This document shows, piece after piece, positions 34,021 through 43,070 of a DNA stretch of 64,000 nucleotides. The notes beneath the pieces were generated by a model that did not search any database, was not told the origin of the DNA, and saw only the letters and a program-made list of their open reading frames with translations. The DNA lies in the NCBI GenBank assembly GCA_002342065.1, contig DDPF01000016.1, positions 124,001-188,000 on the forward strand, in the 5' to 3' direction. The position numbers and the translations under genes are program-made. This DNA comes from Bacteroidetes bacterium UBA2475 (lineage in GTDB: Bacteria > Bacteroidota > Bacteroidia > B-17B0 > Aurantibacillaceae). The stretch's first letter is position 1, and each line of letters starts with the position of its first letter.

Positions 34021-34068
34021 AAAAAAACTGAATTGGACAAATAAAAATTTCTCACAATTCAGTTTTTT
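34021..34068 (-). terminator. Rho-independent terminator of the gene at 34086
   Basis: Stem AAAAAAACTGAATTG (34021-34035) / CAATTCAGTTTTTT (34055-34068), 19-base loop, with a T-tract on the minus strand. Located 17 bases after the stop codon. Confidence 0.75.
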
Positions 34069-34085
34069 AATTGTTAAAAAGTATA

Positions 34086-34505
34086 TTAGTGATTATCCCC
34101 ACCAAAATAGGTCATTTCGATAATATCGGCGTTATAAGCCACATCATAAATCACTTCATTCATGATCGCTTCGCTGGTTAATTCAATTGGTTGAACCGCT
34201 TGTACAATAACAGTTTCGCAAGGTGTTCCATCTGCGCGCTTATCAGTTGTGATTGTAACTTGTGCATAGGTACCATAACCACCTTCTTTCAGCATTTTGT
34301 AATGGTTCAAATTTGGATTGTACTCACCACATCTTGTATTCATGTAAAATACATCTTTTCCAAAATGACGGCCTTTGATCTCCCAAACCCAAACGTTTTG
34401 GTATCTCCAGGTATCGTCTTTCATTTTAATAGCCACATCAATTTTAAAGATTCCAGGGCTAACTTCATCTAATTTATATTTCCACTTTGTAGAAATATTT
34501 GTCAT
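34086..34505 (-). CDS. Small cytosolic protein, unknown function
   Basis: 139 residues from the ATG at 34505 (MTNISTKWKYKLDEVSPGIFKID); an ATG at 34526 would add seven residues. No signal peptide or TM helix. Composition is aromatic-rich: TWRYQNVWVWEIKGRHFGKDVFYMNTRCGEYN, YKMLKEGGYGTYAQV, with an acidic helical C-terminus (VAYNADIIEMTYFGGD). I do not recognise a family. Divergent from the MFS transporter gene; ended by its own terminator, so a single-gene unit. Confidence 0.7.
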   Translation of the reverse strand: MTNISTKWKYKLDEVSPGIFKIDVAIKMKDDTWRYQNVWVWEIKGRHFGKDVFYMNTRCGEYNPNLNHYKMLKEGGYGTYAQVTITTDKRADGTPCETVIVQAVQPIELTSEAIMNEVIYDVAYNADIIEMTYFGGDNH

Positions 34506-34635
34506 AATTGTTTTTAAATCCAACATTGTTTTATTTTTTAAAGTTTATCAAATATATATTTTTTTTATTTGCCAATAAATTTATTTTAACCTTGTTTTTT
34601 AACCTAACTTTGGCTTCTCAATTTTTTTACTTTTT

Positions 34636-35829
34636 ATGAAGCGGTCCGATGTTGTTCTCCTACTAATTCTAGCCTTTGTTCAGTTTACAGGAATAGTAGA
34701 CTTTATGGTGTTAATGCCGCTTAAACCTAAGCTTACCGAGCTTTGGGGCATTACACCCAGCCAATTTGGAATTGCAGTATTTGCCTACGGTTTTGGGGCC
34801 TTTATTTCGTCGCTTATATGTGTAAATAAGGTAGACAGGTTTGATCGAAAAAAAGTGCTGGTGGTTATTTACGCGGGCTTTACTTTAGGTACTTTTTTCT
34901 GTGGTTTTGCGTCAAGTTATTACATGTTAGTGGCTGCGCGCTTTATTACAGGTTTGTTTGGTGGTGTTTCAGGCTCCATTATCCAATCTATTGTTGGAGA
35001 TGCAATTCCTGCTCAAAAAAGAGGGCAGGCCATGGGCATTTTAATGATGGGCTTTGCGTTGGCAAGCATTGTTGGTGTGCCGGGCGGTCTATATCTTGCA
35101 GGTCATAATCATTGGTACACACCATTTATTATTTTAGGATTTTTATGTATTGTTGTATTTGTTGGGATTTTGTTTGTAGTGCCATCTTTCACCGCACATT
35201 TGGCTACCTATAAACAACAAACATTTGTGGGTGTAATGCGCAGTGTGCTTGAAGATAAGAACCGTCGCTGGGCCTTATTATTAACTGCTCTTATTATGCC
35301 ATCGCATTTTTTTATTATTCCTTTTTTAACGGATTATTTTACTTCCAATCTTCAATTCGATTATTCAAGCACGGTGCCTTTGGTTTACATTGTTGGCGGT
35401 GCTATTACCGCATTTACATCGCCTATGATCGGTAAATTAAGCGATAGGATAGGGCGGTTTAAAGTTCTTTTAGCGCTCTCAATTTTATCTGTAATTCCTT
35501 TAATTGGTATTCCGAATTTGCAAACACATAATAAATTTGTTTTGTTGTGTTTTACAGCATCTTTTTTTGTTTTTAGCGGCTCGCGTATGATCATTGCTAT
35601 GGCGCACACAACATCTACGGCGCAACCACATATTCGCGGTGCATTTTTAATTATCAATTCGTCTGTGCAACAATTTGGCACTTCTATTGCTTCATTAATT
35701 GGTGGATTTATAGTAATACAATCAAGCGATCATAATTTGCATAACTATCCTTACTTAGGTTATTTAGCTGTGTTCTTTTCAATATTGGTGGTGTTGGTAT
35801 TTAATAAAGTAAAACCTTTAAAGGTTTGA
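34636..35829 (+). CDS. MFS transporter (AraJ/DHA1-like)
   Basis: 397 residues, about 12 TM helices. Major facilitator motif A-like NKVDRFDRKKVLV between TM2 and TM3 and KLSDRIGRFKVL in the second half; GARFITG-like VAARFITGLFGGVSGSIIQSIVGD for TM4, and MGFALASIVGVPGGLYLAG for motif C region, a feature of proton-coupled antiporters. Likely a drug or sugar efflux carrier; the substrate cannot be inferred. A -7-like TAACTTTG is at 34605-34612. Followed by mnmE after 56 bases. Confidence 0.9.
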   Translation: MKRSDVVLLLILAFVQFTGIVDFMVLMPLKPKLTELWGITPSQFGIAVFAYGFGAFISSLICVNKVDRFDRKKVLVVIYAGFTLGTFFCGFASSYYMLVAARFITGLFGGVSGSIIQSIVGDAIPAQKRGQAMGILMMGFALASIVGVPGGLYLAGHNHWYTPFIILGFLCIVVFVGILFVVPSFTAHLATYKQQTFVGVMRSVLEDKNRRWALLLTALIMPSHFFIIPFLTDYFTSNLQFDYSSTVPLVYIVGGAITAFTSPMIGKLSDRIGRFKVLLALSILSVIPLIGIPNLQTHNKFVLLCFTASFFVFSGSRMIIAMAHTTSTAQPHIRGAFLIINSSVQQFGTSIASLIGGFIVIQSSDHNLHNYPYLGYLAVFFSILVVLVFNKVKPLKV

Positions 35830-35885
35830 TCATAAATTTTCTTTTTTTTCTTTGAATTTTTTGCATAGTTTAGATAGTTATTTAT

Positions 35886-37280
35886 ATGAAATTTGAAACG
35901 AATGATACAATTGTTGCCCTGGCAACGGCTCACGGAAGTGCTGCCATTGCTGTTATTCGTTTAAGCGGATCAAACGCTTTTAAAGTTGTTGAGAAGAATT
36001 TTTATTCAAAGAAATTACAAAAAAAACAAATAAGTAATAAAGATTCGCACACCTTGCATTTTGGATTGATCATTCATCAGGAAGTAATTATTGATGAAGT
36101 TTTAGTGAGTGTTTTTAAAGGGCCCAACTCGTTTACAGGGCAGGATAGTGTTGAAGTTTCTTGTCATGGCTCGCCGTTTATACAACAACAACTTATACAA
36201 TTATTTTTAGCAGCAGGGGCAAGACCAGCAGCACCTGGCGAATTTACTTTACGCGCATTTTTAAATGGGAAGTTCGATCTTAGTCAGGCCGAAGCCGTTG
36301 CTGATCTTATCGCGAGCAACTCTGCTATCTCGCATCAGGTAGCCATGCAACAAATGCGTGGAGGTTTTAGTAATAAAATAAAATTGTTGCGCGAGAACCT
36401 TGTAAACTTTGCTTCGTTAATTGAATTGGAGTTGGATTTTAGCGAAGAAGATGTTGAATTTGCAAATCGTAACGATCTTAAAAATTTAATTCATTCGATA
36501 AATACAATAGTTCAAAAATTGGTTAACAGTTTTGAATTGGGGAATGTTATAAAGAATGGTATACCCGTTGCTATTGTTGGAAAACCCAACGCTGGCAAAT
36601 CTACTTTGTTGAATGTGTTATTAGAGGATGATCGGGCTATTGTGAGCGAAATTGCAGGAACCACGCGCGATACCATTGAAGATGAAATTACAATTGATGG
36701 TGTATTATTTCGTTTTATAGATACTGCGGGAATAAGAACAACTACAGATGTGATCGAGCAAATAGGCGTGAACAAAGCCTTTGAGGCCATTCAAAAATCT
36801 GCTATTGTTATTTATTTATTTGATTCGCACGAAATAAGTAGTGGAGATCTGAAGATGGAAATTGAGATGTTGCAGGAACATATTGGTAATTCGCAATTGG
36901 TAATTGTAGCCAACAAAATAGATACCGAAAACGTGGCCGACCTTAAAAAAGAATTCTCAAATTATCCTGAAATTATTTTTATTTCCGCCAAAACACACGA
37001 TCATGTAAAGGATCTTAAAAGTAAATTACTTGAACTGTTTGATGCAAGAACTGTAAGCGCAACCGATACTATTGTTACTAATGCGCGTCACGTTAATTCA
37101 TTAAAGAATGTGAACTCAGCCCTTGAAAAAGTTTTGCTTGGATTGGATGAAAATATTGTTGCCGATCTTTTAGCATTGGATATAAGATACGCCTTAGAAG
37201 AAATTGGAACGATAACCGGCCAGGTTACTACTGAGGATCTGCTTGAAAATATTTTCAGCAAATTTTGTATAGGTAAATAA
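35886..37280 (+). CDS. mnmE: tRNA modification GTPase MnmE
   Basis: 464 residues. With MnmG it installs the (carboxymethyl)aminomethyl group at U34 of tRNAs. N-terminal folate-binding domain (DTIVALATAHGSAAIAVIRLSG, GEFTLRAFLNGKFDLSQAEAVADLI), inserted G domain with P-loop VGKPNAGKSTLLN, TTRDTIEDEI, DTAG, and NKID, and the C-terminal CIGK carrying the catalytic Cys. All key motifs are intact. Independent of neighbours as far as seen; mnmG is not in the window. Confidence 0.97.
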   Translation: MKFETNDTIVALATAHGSAAIAVIRLSGSNAFKVVEKNFYSKKLQKKQISNKDSHTLHFGLIIHQEVIIDEVLVSVFKGPNSFTGQDSVEVSCHGSPFIQQQLIQLFLAAGARPAAPGEFTLRAFLNGKFDLSQAEAVADLIASNSAISHQVAMQQMRGGFSNKIKLLRENLVNFASLIELELDFSEEDVEFANRNDLKNLIHSINTIVQKLVNSFELGNVIKNGIPVAIVGKPNAGKSTLLNVLLEDDRAIVSEIAGTTRDTIEDEITIDGVLFRFIDTAGIRTTTDVIEQIGVNKAFEAIQKSAIVIYLFDSHEISSGDLKMEIEMLQEHIGNSQLVIVANKIDTENVADLKKEFSNYPEIIFISAKTHDHVKDLKSKLLELFDARTVSATDTIVTNARHVNSLKNVNSALEKVLLGLDENIVADLLALDIRYALEEIGTITGQVTTEDLLENIFSKFCIGK

Positions 37281-37307
37281 AGATCAATAATTAGTATTGG
37301 TAATAAA

Positions 37308-37344
37308 ATAAAAAAACCCTGCTTTGGTTTAACCGAAGCAGGGT
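37308..37344 (-). terminator. Rho-independent terminator of rpmE2
   Basis: Stem ACCCTGCTTTGG / CCGAAGCAGGGT (37316-37344) around a TTTAA loop, followed on the minus strand by a run of T (complement of 37308-37315). Located 19 bases after the stop codon. It may also end mnmE read-through. Confidence 0.85.
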
Positions 37345-37363
37345 AGAGTATGATCTTTTAAGA

Positions 37364-37615
37364 TTATTTCTTTTTAGCGTAACGAGTACGGAATTTATCA
37401 ACACGACCGGCAGTATCAACTAATACTTGTTTACCTGTATAAAAAGGGTGAGAGGTCATTGAGATATCTAATTTTACTAATGGATATTCGTTACCATCTT
37501 CCCATTTAACGTTTTCTTTAGTTTCTGCGCAAGAGCGGGTAATAAATGCATAACCGTTACTCATATCTTTAAATACGCATAATCTATAATTTTCTGGATG
37601 GATCTCTTTTTTCAT
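37364..37615 (-). CDS. rpmE2: 50S ribosomal protein L31, type B
   Basis: 83 residues: MKKEIHPENYRLCVFKDMSNG, FITRSCAETKE, YPLVKLDISMTSHPFYTGKQ, VDTAGRVDKFRTRY. The 80-90 residue length and TSHPFYTG...RVDKF pattern are L31; the lack of the CxxC...CxxC zinc ligands of the type A form makes it the zinc-independent type B (YkgM-like). In many Bacteroidota it is the only L31. A full-consensus promoter lies upstream and a strong terminator follows, so it is monocistronic. Confidence 0.96.
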   Translation of the reverse strand: MKKEIHPENYRLCVFKDMSNGYAFITRSCAETKENVKWEDGNEYPLVKLDISMTSHPFYTGKQVLVDTAGRVDKFRTRYAKKK

Positions 37616-37651
37616 TTGTAGAAAGTTTATTTAAGTTTCAAAATTGGGATG

Positions 37652-37682
37652 CAAATATACGTTTATTATTTTAAATGCCAAA
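37652..37682 (-). promoter_or_regulatory. Predicted rpmE2 promoter
   Basis: Minus strand TTTG (37682-37679), 19-base spacer, TATATTTG (37659-37652): an exact match to the Bacteroidota TTTG-N19-TAnnTTTG promoter. Predicts a leader of about 30 bases. Confidence 0.65.
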
Positions 37683-37770
37683 TATTATTCTCTTAACAAT
37701 TTACATGTAAAGTTTTCGTTCAAAAAATAGCCTTAAAATTTAACAAATATCAAAAAAAACGGCCTGATTA

Positions 37771-37801
37771 TTTGTTTTTTAAAATTCTTTAACTAATTTA
37801 G
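37771..37801 (+). promoter_or_regulatory. Predicted promoter of the porP-gld cluster
   Basis: TTTG (37771-37774), 19-base spacer, TAATTTAG (37794-37801), which deviates from TAnnTTTG at one base. Predicts a leader of about 45 bases for the PorP/SprF gene. Confidence 0.45.
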
Positions 37802-37854
37802 CCGCCTAAGTGTATAGTCAAAAAAACGCTTATTTATCTTAACTAAAACAAAGT

Positions 37855-38820
37855 ATGAAAAAACTTTTTACCAAAATTGCTATTGCAGTAGCAGGTTTTA
37901 CAGGGGTTGCAGTTGCACAGCAAGATCCTCAATTCACACAATTTATGCACAATAAATTGATCTATAACCCCGGTTATGCTGGTACTTCAGGCGCTATTTG
38001 CGGAAATGCTCAGTTCCGTCAGCAATGGGTGAACTTTGATGGCGCACCACAATCCATAGCTTTGGCTTTTGATATGCCTATTTTACCTAAGTTAGGTATA
38101 GGTTTAAATGTTATTAGTGATAAAATAGGACCAATGAATACATTGTTTTTAAGGATCCCTGTTTCTTTTTTAGTTCAAAATGTTGGAGGCGGGACTTTAG
38201 GATTTGGTATAGATGTTGGCTTCTTACAGAAGAAAATTAACAATACATGGATCACTCCTGAGCCAGGTAAAATCGATAATAAAATTCCTGGCGCTTACGA
38301 TGCATTAAGTAATCCGGAATTAAATAAATTGACTTATGATATTGGTGGTGGTGTTTTTTACCAGATCCCAGGAAAGTTTTATGCAGGTCTGTCTTGTACC
38401 CATTTACCTGGACAAAAGATAACCGGTGAAAATGAAATTTCATTTAAAATGAAACAACATATATACCTTATGAGTGGTGTTCATTTAGCATTAAACCCTA
38501 GAAATGAATTAATTCCTAATGTGAAGGTAAAATCAGATGTGGCTGCAAGCGCTGTTGATATTAACTTAACATATATGTATGACAAAATGCTTTGGGTTGG
38601 TGCTACTTACCGTTTAAGTGATGCCACGGCATTAATGATCGGTTATCAGGGCCACAATGCAAGCGGCGGGTTAAGCTATAAAATTGGATATTCTTATGAC
38701 CTTACAATGTCAAAATTGAAGGGTTATACTAGTGGTACTCACGAGATTATCTTAGGTTTCTGTTTAACCCAAAAAGTTAAGAAATTGGCATCTTATGGAG
38801 ATGACCGTTTCTTAAATTAA
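37855..38820 (+). CDS. PorP/SprF-family type IX secretion outer-membrane protein
   Basis: 321 residues, signal peptide 1-21 (ends GVAVAQ). Typical start of the mature protein QDPQFTQFMHNKLIYNPGYAGTSG and C-terminal KIGYSYDLTMSKLKGYTSGTHEIILGF, both diagnostic of the PorP/SprF family; predicted outer-membrane beta barrel. Family members work in T9SS and bridge particular cargo (SprB-like adhesins) or anchor PorE-type proteins. It stands 130 bases before gldK in the same direction, the standard arrangement, and probably shares the gld transcript. Confidence 0.92.
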   Translation: MKKLFTKIAIAVAGFTGVAVAQQDPQFTQFMHNKLIYNPGYAGTSGAICGNAQFRQQWVNFDGAPQSIALAFDMPILPKLGIGLNVISDKIGPMNTLFLRIPVSFLVQNVGGGTLGFGIDVGFLQKKINNTWITPEPGKIDNKIPGAYDALSNPELNKLTYDIGGGVFYQIPGKFYAGLSCTHLPGQKITGENEISFKMKQHIYLMSGVHLALNPRNELIPNVKVKSDVAASAVDINLTYMYDKMLWVGATYRLSDATALMIGYQGHNASGGLSYKIGYSYDLTMSKLKGYTSGTHEIILGFCLTQKVKKLASYGDDRFLN

Positions 38821-38950
38821 TTTTAAATTGTAACCTTTTATATAATATTTCGTTTAAACCACTTACAACTAACAATTAATGTTAATAACTTTAAACAAAA
38901 AAAGCAAGTAACTTTAATGTTGATTGTGGTTATAAACTAAAACAAGTAAT

Positions 38951-40495
38951 ATGAAAAAACTATTGGTATTAGCTTCATTCGTCGCTTTTGTTGCAGGTTG
39001 CAACAAACACGAAGCCGAATTGGTTGGTGTTGGTGGCCGTGAAAAATGGTTTCAACCAGACCCGTTTGGTACACTTTTCATACCTATGGGAAGTTACCAT
39101 ATGGGACCCGATGATGAAGAAAACCCTATGGCTCACACCACTAAATCTAAAATGGTGTCAGTTCAGGCATTTTATATTGATGACGCTGAGATCTCAAACA
39201 ATGAGTACCGCCAATTCGTTTATTGGGTGCGTGACTCTATAGCTCGTAAATTATTAGCTTTCGGTTCTAACGGAGATGCAGAAGATTTCCAGATCTCTCA
39301 AGACGACTTCCTTTCAATGTGGCCTATATATAAAGGTGATAATAACTTACAAGATCCATATATTAATTGGGAACAAAAGATCAATTGGAATAGCGATGAT
39401 GATGATTACAGAGCAGATCTTCAACCAATGTATCTTCCTGAAGGTGAGCGTTTTTATAACCGTAAAGAAATTGATGCACGTAAATTGAACTACGAATATT
39501 ACAGAATTGATATCCGTTTAGCTGCTTCAAAATCTAACCGTTTTTTACCTAACAAATCACCTGATATTCAGGATGCTGCGCACGATTACAAAAAAGCAGA
39601 CTATATGAATGGTGTTACTTTAAATGATGGACAGAACGGTGCTCCGGGTTCTCCTTCATCTTTAGTTGGCGACCCTTCAAAAGACAGTAAAGTTTTAGGT
39701 ACTTATAACGTGAAAGATCAGGTTTCAGTTGGACAAGGTAACTATGTACCAAGAGAGCGTAAAGGTGTTGACCGTTCGGTATTTATTTTAAAAGATATTA
39801 TTAATGTGTACCCAGATACTTTAGCTTGGGTTCATGATTATACTTATTCATTTAATGAGCCATTAACTAATATGTATTTTTGGCATCCGGCTTATGACGA
39901 CTACCCGGTAGTTGGTCTTAACTGGAAACAAGTACGTGCATTCTCAATCTGGCGTTCATTATTATTAAACAACTATTTAATTGGTACAGGTCAAACTATC
40001 GTTAACGATTTTCGTTTACCAACTGAAAGTGAGTGGGAATATGCTGCTCGTGGTGGTCTTGATAAATCTCCATACCCTTGGGGTGGTCCTTACATCCGTA
40101 ACTCACGTGGTTGTTTCTTAGGTAACTTTAAACCAATGCGTGGTTCTTATATTGATGACGGTGGTTTCCACTCTGTTTATATTTATTCTTATAACCCTAA
40201 CGATTACGGTTTATATTGTATGGCCGGTAACGTTTCAGAGTGGACAAGCAATGCATATGATGAGTCGGCTTACGATTTTCAACATGACTTAAACCCTGAT
40301 TATGTTTACGAAGCTCAGGATAAAGATGCGAATGTTTTAAAACGTAAGGTAATACGTGGTGGAAGCTGGAAAGATGTTGGTTATTACTTACAAACAAGTG
40401 CCCGTACCTATGAGTACCAGGATACAGCAAAATGCTACGTTGGATTCAGGAACGTAATGACCTATTTAGGTCGTTCAAAAGGTGACGATATTTAA
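38951..40495 (+). CDS. gldK: T9SS lipoprotein GldK
   Basis: 514 residues. Lipoprotein signal with lipobox FVAGC (Cys17). C-terminal formylglycine-generating-enzyme/SUMF1-like fold: IPMGSYHMGPDD, QAFYIDDAEISNNEYRQFVYWV, DFRLPTESEWEYAARGG, GLYCMAGNVSEWTSNAY, VIRGGSWKDVGYYLQTSAR, GFRNVMTY. With GldN it forms the periplasmic ring under the outer membrane in the type IX secretion machine (PorK in Porphyromonas). The position before gldL makes it GldK rather than the related GldJ. Somewhat longer than F. johnsoniae GldK; long central insert (about 90-240). Confidence 0.93.
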   Translation: MKKLLVLASFVAFVAGCNKHEAELVGVGGREKWFQPDPFGTLFIPMGSYHMGPDDEENPMAHTTKSKMVSVQAFYIDDAEISNNEYRQFVYWVRDSIARKLLAFGSNGDAEDFQISQDDFLSMWPIYKGDNNLQDPYINWEQKINWNSDDDDYRADLQPMYLPEGERFYNRKEIDARKLNYEYYRIDIRLAASKSNRFLPNKSPDIQDAAHDYKKADYMNGVTLNDGQNGAPGSPSSLVGDPSKDSKVLGTYNVKDQVSVGQGNYVPRERKGVDRSVFILKDIINVYPDTLAWVHDYTYSFNEPLTNMYFWHPAYDDYPVVGLNWKQVRAFSIWRSLLLNNYLIGTGQTIVNDFRLPTESEWEYAARGGLDKSPYPWGGPYIRNSRGCFLGNFKPMRGSYIDDGGFHSVYIYSYNPNDYGLYCMAGNVSEWTSNAYDESAYDFQHDLNPDYVYEAQDKDANVLKRKVIRGGSWKDVGYYLQTSARTYEYQDTAKCYVGFRNVMTYLGRSKGDDI

Positions 40496-40561
40496 TAAAA
40501 AACACAAAACAACAAATAAACACAACTAACACAAACACTAACACACAAACACAAAACAGCT

Positions 40562-41359
40562 ATGAGTAAATTAGGAAAAGTAAAAGGATTCAAGAAGTTC
40601 GTTCACGTTGCTTCCTGCCTTGGGGCAGCAGTAGTTATTTTAGGAGCTTTATTTAAAATTATGCACTGGCCACTCTGTAATGAGATGCTAATCGTTGGAT
40701 TAAGTACAGAAGCGTTCTTATTCTGTTTATTTGCTTCTGATGTTCCTCATGAAGAAGTAGATTGGACACTTGCTTATCCTGAATTAGCTGGTATGGGCGG
40801 CGCTCTTGAAGTTGAAGAAGAAAAAAACAACTTACCTATAACTGAACAATTAGATAATTTATTAGCTGATGCAAAAATTGGTCCTGAATTGATCGAAAGT
40901 TTAGGAGCTGGTATGCGTGCAATTGGTGATAATGCTACTAAAATGGCAGATATCAGTAATGCAACTGTTGCTACAAACGAATATGTTGATAACGTTAAAA
41001 AAGCATCTAGCAGTGTTTCTACCTTAGCTGATACTTATAAAAGTGCTGCAAATTCAATTGCTAGCTTAGCTGAATCAAATGACGCTGGTCACTCAATTGG
41101 TGATTCATTAAATAAAGTTTCTAAAAATCTATCTGCTTTAAATGCAACTTACGAATTGCAATTACAAGGTAGCAAAACACACTTAGATGCTACTTCTAAG
41201 TTCTACGATGGTTTGCATGACCTAATGAAGAACTTACACGATTCTGTTGATGATACTAAAAAATATCGTCAGGAAATGTCTCAGTTATCAACTAATTTAA
41301 CTGCGTTAAACACAGTTTATGGCAACATGTTAAGTGCTATGAACTTTAACAAAGGTTAA
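40562..41359 (+). CDS. gldL: T9SS motor protein GldL
   Basis: 265 residues. Two TM helices at about 12-33 and 40-58. Lys32 in GALFKIMHWP and Glu50 in GLSTEAFLFCLF match the membrane Lys and Glu of F. johnsoniae GldL (K27, E49), known to be important for proton-driven rotation of the GldLM motor. The remainder is a helical cytoplasmic domain (coiled-coil-like SVSTLADTYKSAANSIASLAES, repeats of TALNTVY/ SALNATYE). Stands 66 bases after gldK with a C/A-rich leader and 78 bases before gldM. Confidence 0.95.
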   Translation: MSKLGKVKGFKKFVHVASCLGAAVVILGALFKIMHWPLCNEMLIVGLSTEAFLFCLFASDVPHEEVDWTLAYPELAGMGGALEVEEEKNNLPITEQLDNLLADAKIGPELIESLGAGMRAIGDNATKMADISNATVATNEYVDNVKKASSSVSTLADTYKSAANSIASLAESNDAGHSIGDSLNKVSKNLSALNATYELQLQGSKTHLDATSKFYDGLHDLMKNLHDSVDDTKKYRQEMSQLSTNLTALNTVYGNMLSAMNFNKG

Positions 41360-41437
41360 TCTGAGTTGTAACTAATTCAAAAGTTAGTATTATTAATTAT
41401 TATATTGTTTAATAACCAATAAAAAAATCTATTTAAA

Positions 41438-43069
41438 ATGGGCGGAGGCAAAGAAACCCCAAGACAGAAGATGATTGGTATGATGTACCTAGTACTTACC
41501 GCACTTCTGGCTATGAACGTTTCAAAACAAATATTAAAGGGTTATGTTACCGTTAACGAGAGTTTGGTAAAAAGCCGTGAAAATCTAGCAGAAAACAACA
41601 AACGTGTAACAGAATCGTTTGAACATACAATTAATGGTAACCCTGCTGCAGCTGGCTATTTCGAAAAAGCTAAAGAAGCACAGAAACTATTAAAAGACAT
41701 GGAAACCTATGTTGATCAGGTTAAACTTAATGTACTAAAAGAATCTGAAGGAACTCTTAAACCAGATACAGTTAATTTAAAATACGCTCAAAGACTCGAC
41801 AATTATGACGATCCTTCACGTGTTTTAGGTGTTGCTGAGCCGGGTGCCGTTGTTGGTGGCCCTCTTAGTGCGCAAGAATTAAAAGGTAAAATGGAAAAAT
41901 TAGTTACGAGTTTGATTGCTATGTTAGATCAAATGCAAACTAATCCAAAAACTAAATTATTAGGTGATGATTATGAGTCTTTAAAAAGAAAGATAAATGC
42001 TCTTAAGCCTATTGGTTCTGGTGCAAAAGAAGATGGTGTTGTAATGACTTGGGAAGTTGAAAATTTCTATCACTTACCAATGGCTGCTGTTGTTTGTAAT
42101 TTCAACAAAATGGCTGCCGACTTAAAAAACACTGAAGCTGAATTATTAAATATCTTTTCTGGTGCAAGTGGTAAGTTAGCTATCAAATTTGATAAATTAT
42201 CTGCAAAGGTAATTGCTCCTTCTTCTTATATCCAGGCTGGTCAACCTTATACTGCTGATATATTCTTAGCAGCTTCATCAAGTGCAATGACTGCTGATCA
42301 AATGCAGGTTTTAATTGGCGCTGATTCTGTTTCTGCTGCTGGTGGAACTCCGGTTCCTATCGAAGGCGGTATGGGTAAATACACAGTTAATACTGGTGGA
42401 CAAGGTGAGCAAAAAATTAGCGGTATCATCAAGTTTAAAAAACCTGACGGAACTTATGAGAACTATCCTTGGCATGCAGCTTACATGGTTGCTGCTCCCG
42501 CAGTTGCTGTTCAGTTAACAAAAATGAATGTAATGTATATTGGTGTTGATAATCCTATCATGGTTTCAGCTGCCGGTGTTTCTCCAACAGATCTACAAGT
42601 TAACATCTCTGGTTGCGGAGCAACTAAAACAGGTGGTAATGGTAAATTCGTTGTTAGAGCTACCAGCCCTGGAACTTGTATGGTAAGTGTATCTGCCAAA
42701 GGTAAATCTCAAGGCCCTGCACAACCCGTTCGTGTGAAGAAAATTCCTGATCCGGTTGCAAAAGTAGGTGGTAAAACTGGTAACGTTGAGGTTAAAAAAG
42801 TAGAGTTAGGTCAAATTGGTGGTGTTGGTGCTGAATTAGCAGGTTTTGACTTTGACGCTAAATTCGTTGTTATCTCATTCGAACTTAGTGCAGTTGTAAA
42901 AGGAGCTTTAAAATCTGTTGCCTGTCCGGGTAATAGTGTAAACTCCGAAGCAAGAAGTATCTTAAGTTCCGCAGGGGTTGGAAGTAAAATTTTCTTTGAA
43001 AACGTTAAAGCTAAAGGCCCTGATGGAACCATCAGGAATATACCCGGTGTAACATTAAAAGTAAAATAA
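41438..43069 (+). CDS. gldM: T9SS motor protein GldM
   Basis: 543 residues. Short cytoplasmic N-terminus MGGGKETPRQKMIG with Arg9, matching the conserved Arg of GldM, then one TM helix (about 13-32, MIGMMYLVLTALLAMNVSKQ) and a long periplasmic part made of stacked domains (helical about 40-225, beta domains from about 245 with KLSAKVIAPSSYIQAGQPYTADIFLAAS, and C-terminal domain from about 445). GldM dimers sit in the GldL pentamer and transmit torque to the GldK/N ring. Ends one base before gldN. Confidence 0.95.
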   Translation: MGGGKETPRQKMIGMMYLVLTALLAMNVSKQILKGYVTVNESLVKSRENLAENNKRVTESFEHTINGNPAAAGYFEKAKEAQKLLKDMETYVDQVKLNVLKESEGTLKPDTVNLKYAQRLDNYDDPSRVLGVAEPGAVVGGPLSAQELKGKMEKLVTSLIAMLDQMQTNPKTKLLGDDYESLKRKINALKPIGSGAKEDGVVMTWEVENFYHLPMAAVVCNFNKMAADLKNTEAELLNIFSGASGKLAIKFDKLSAKVIAPSSYIQAGQPYTADIFLAASSSAMTADQMQVLIGADSVSAAGGTPVPIEGGMGKYTVNTGGQGEQKISGIIKFKKPDGTYENYPWHAAYMVAAPAVAVQLTKMNVMYIGVDNPIMVSAAGVSPTDLQVNISGCGATKTGGNGKFVVRATSPGTCMVSVSAKGKSQGPAQPVRVKKIPDPVAKVGGKTGNVEVKKVELGQIGGVGAELAGFDFDAKFVVISFELSAVVKGALKSVACPGNSVNSEARSILSSAGVGSKIFFENVKAKGPDGTIRNIPGVTLKVK

Positions 43070-43070
43070 T

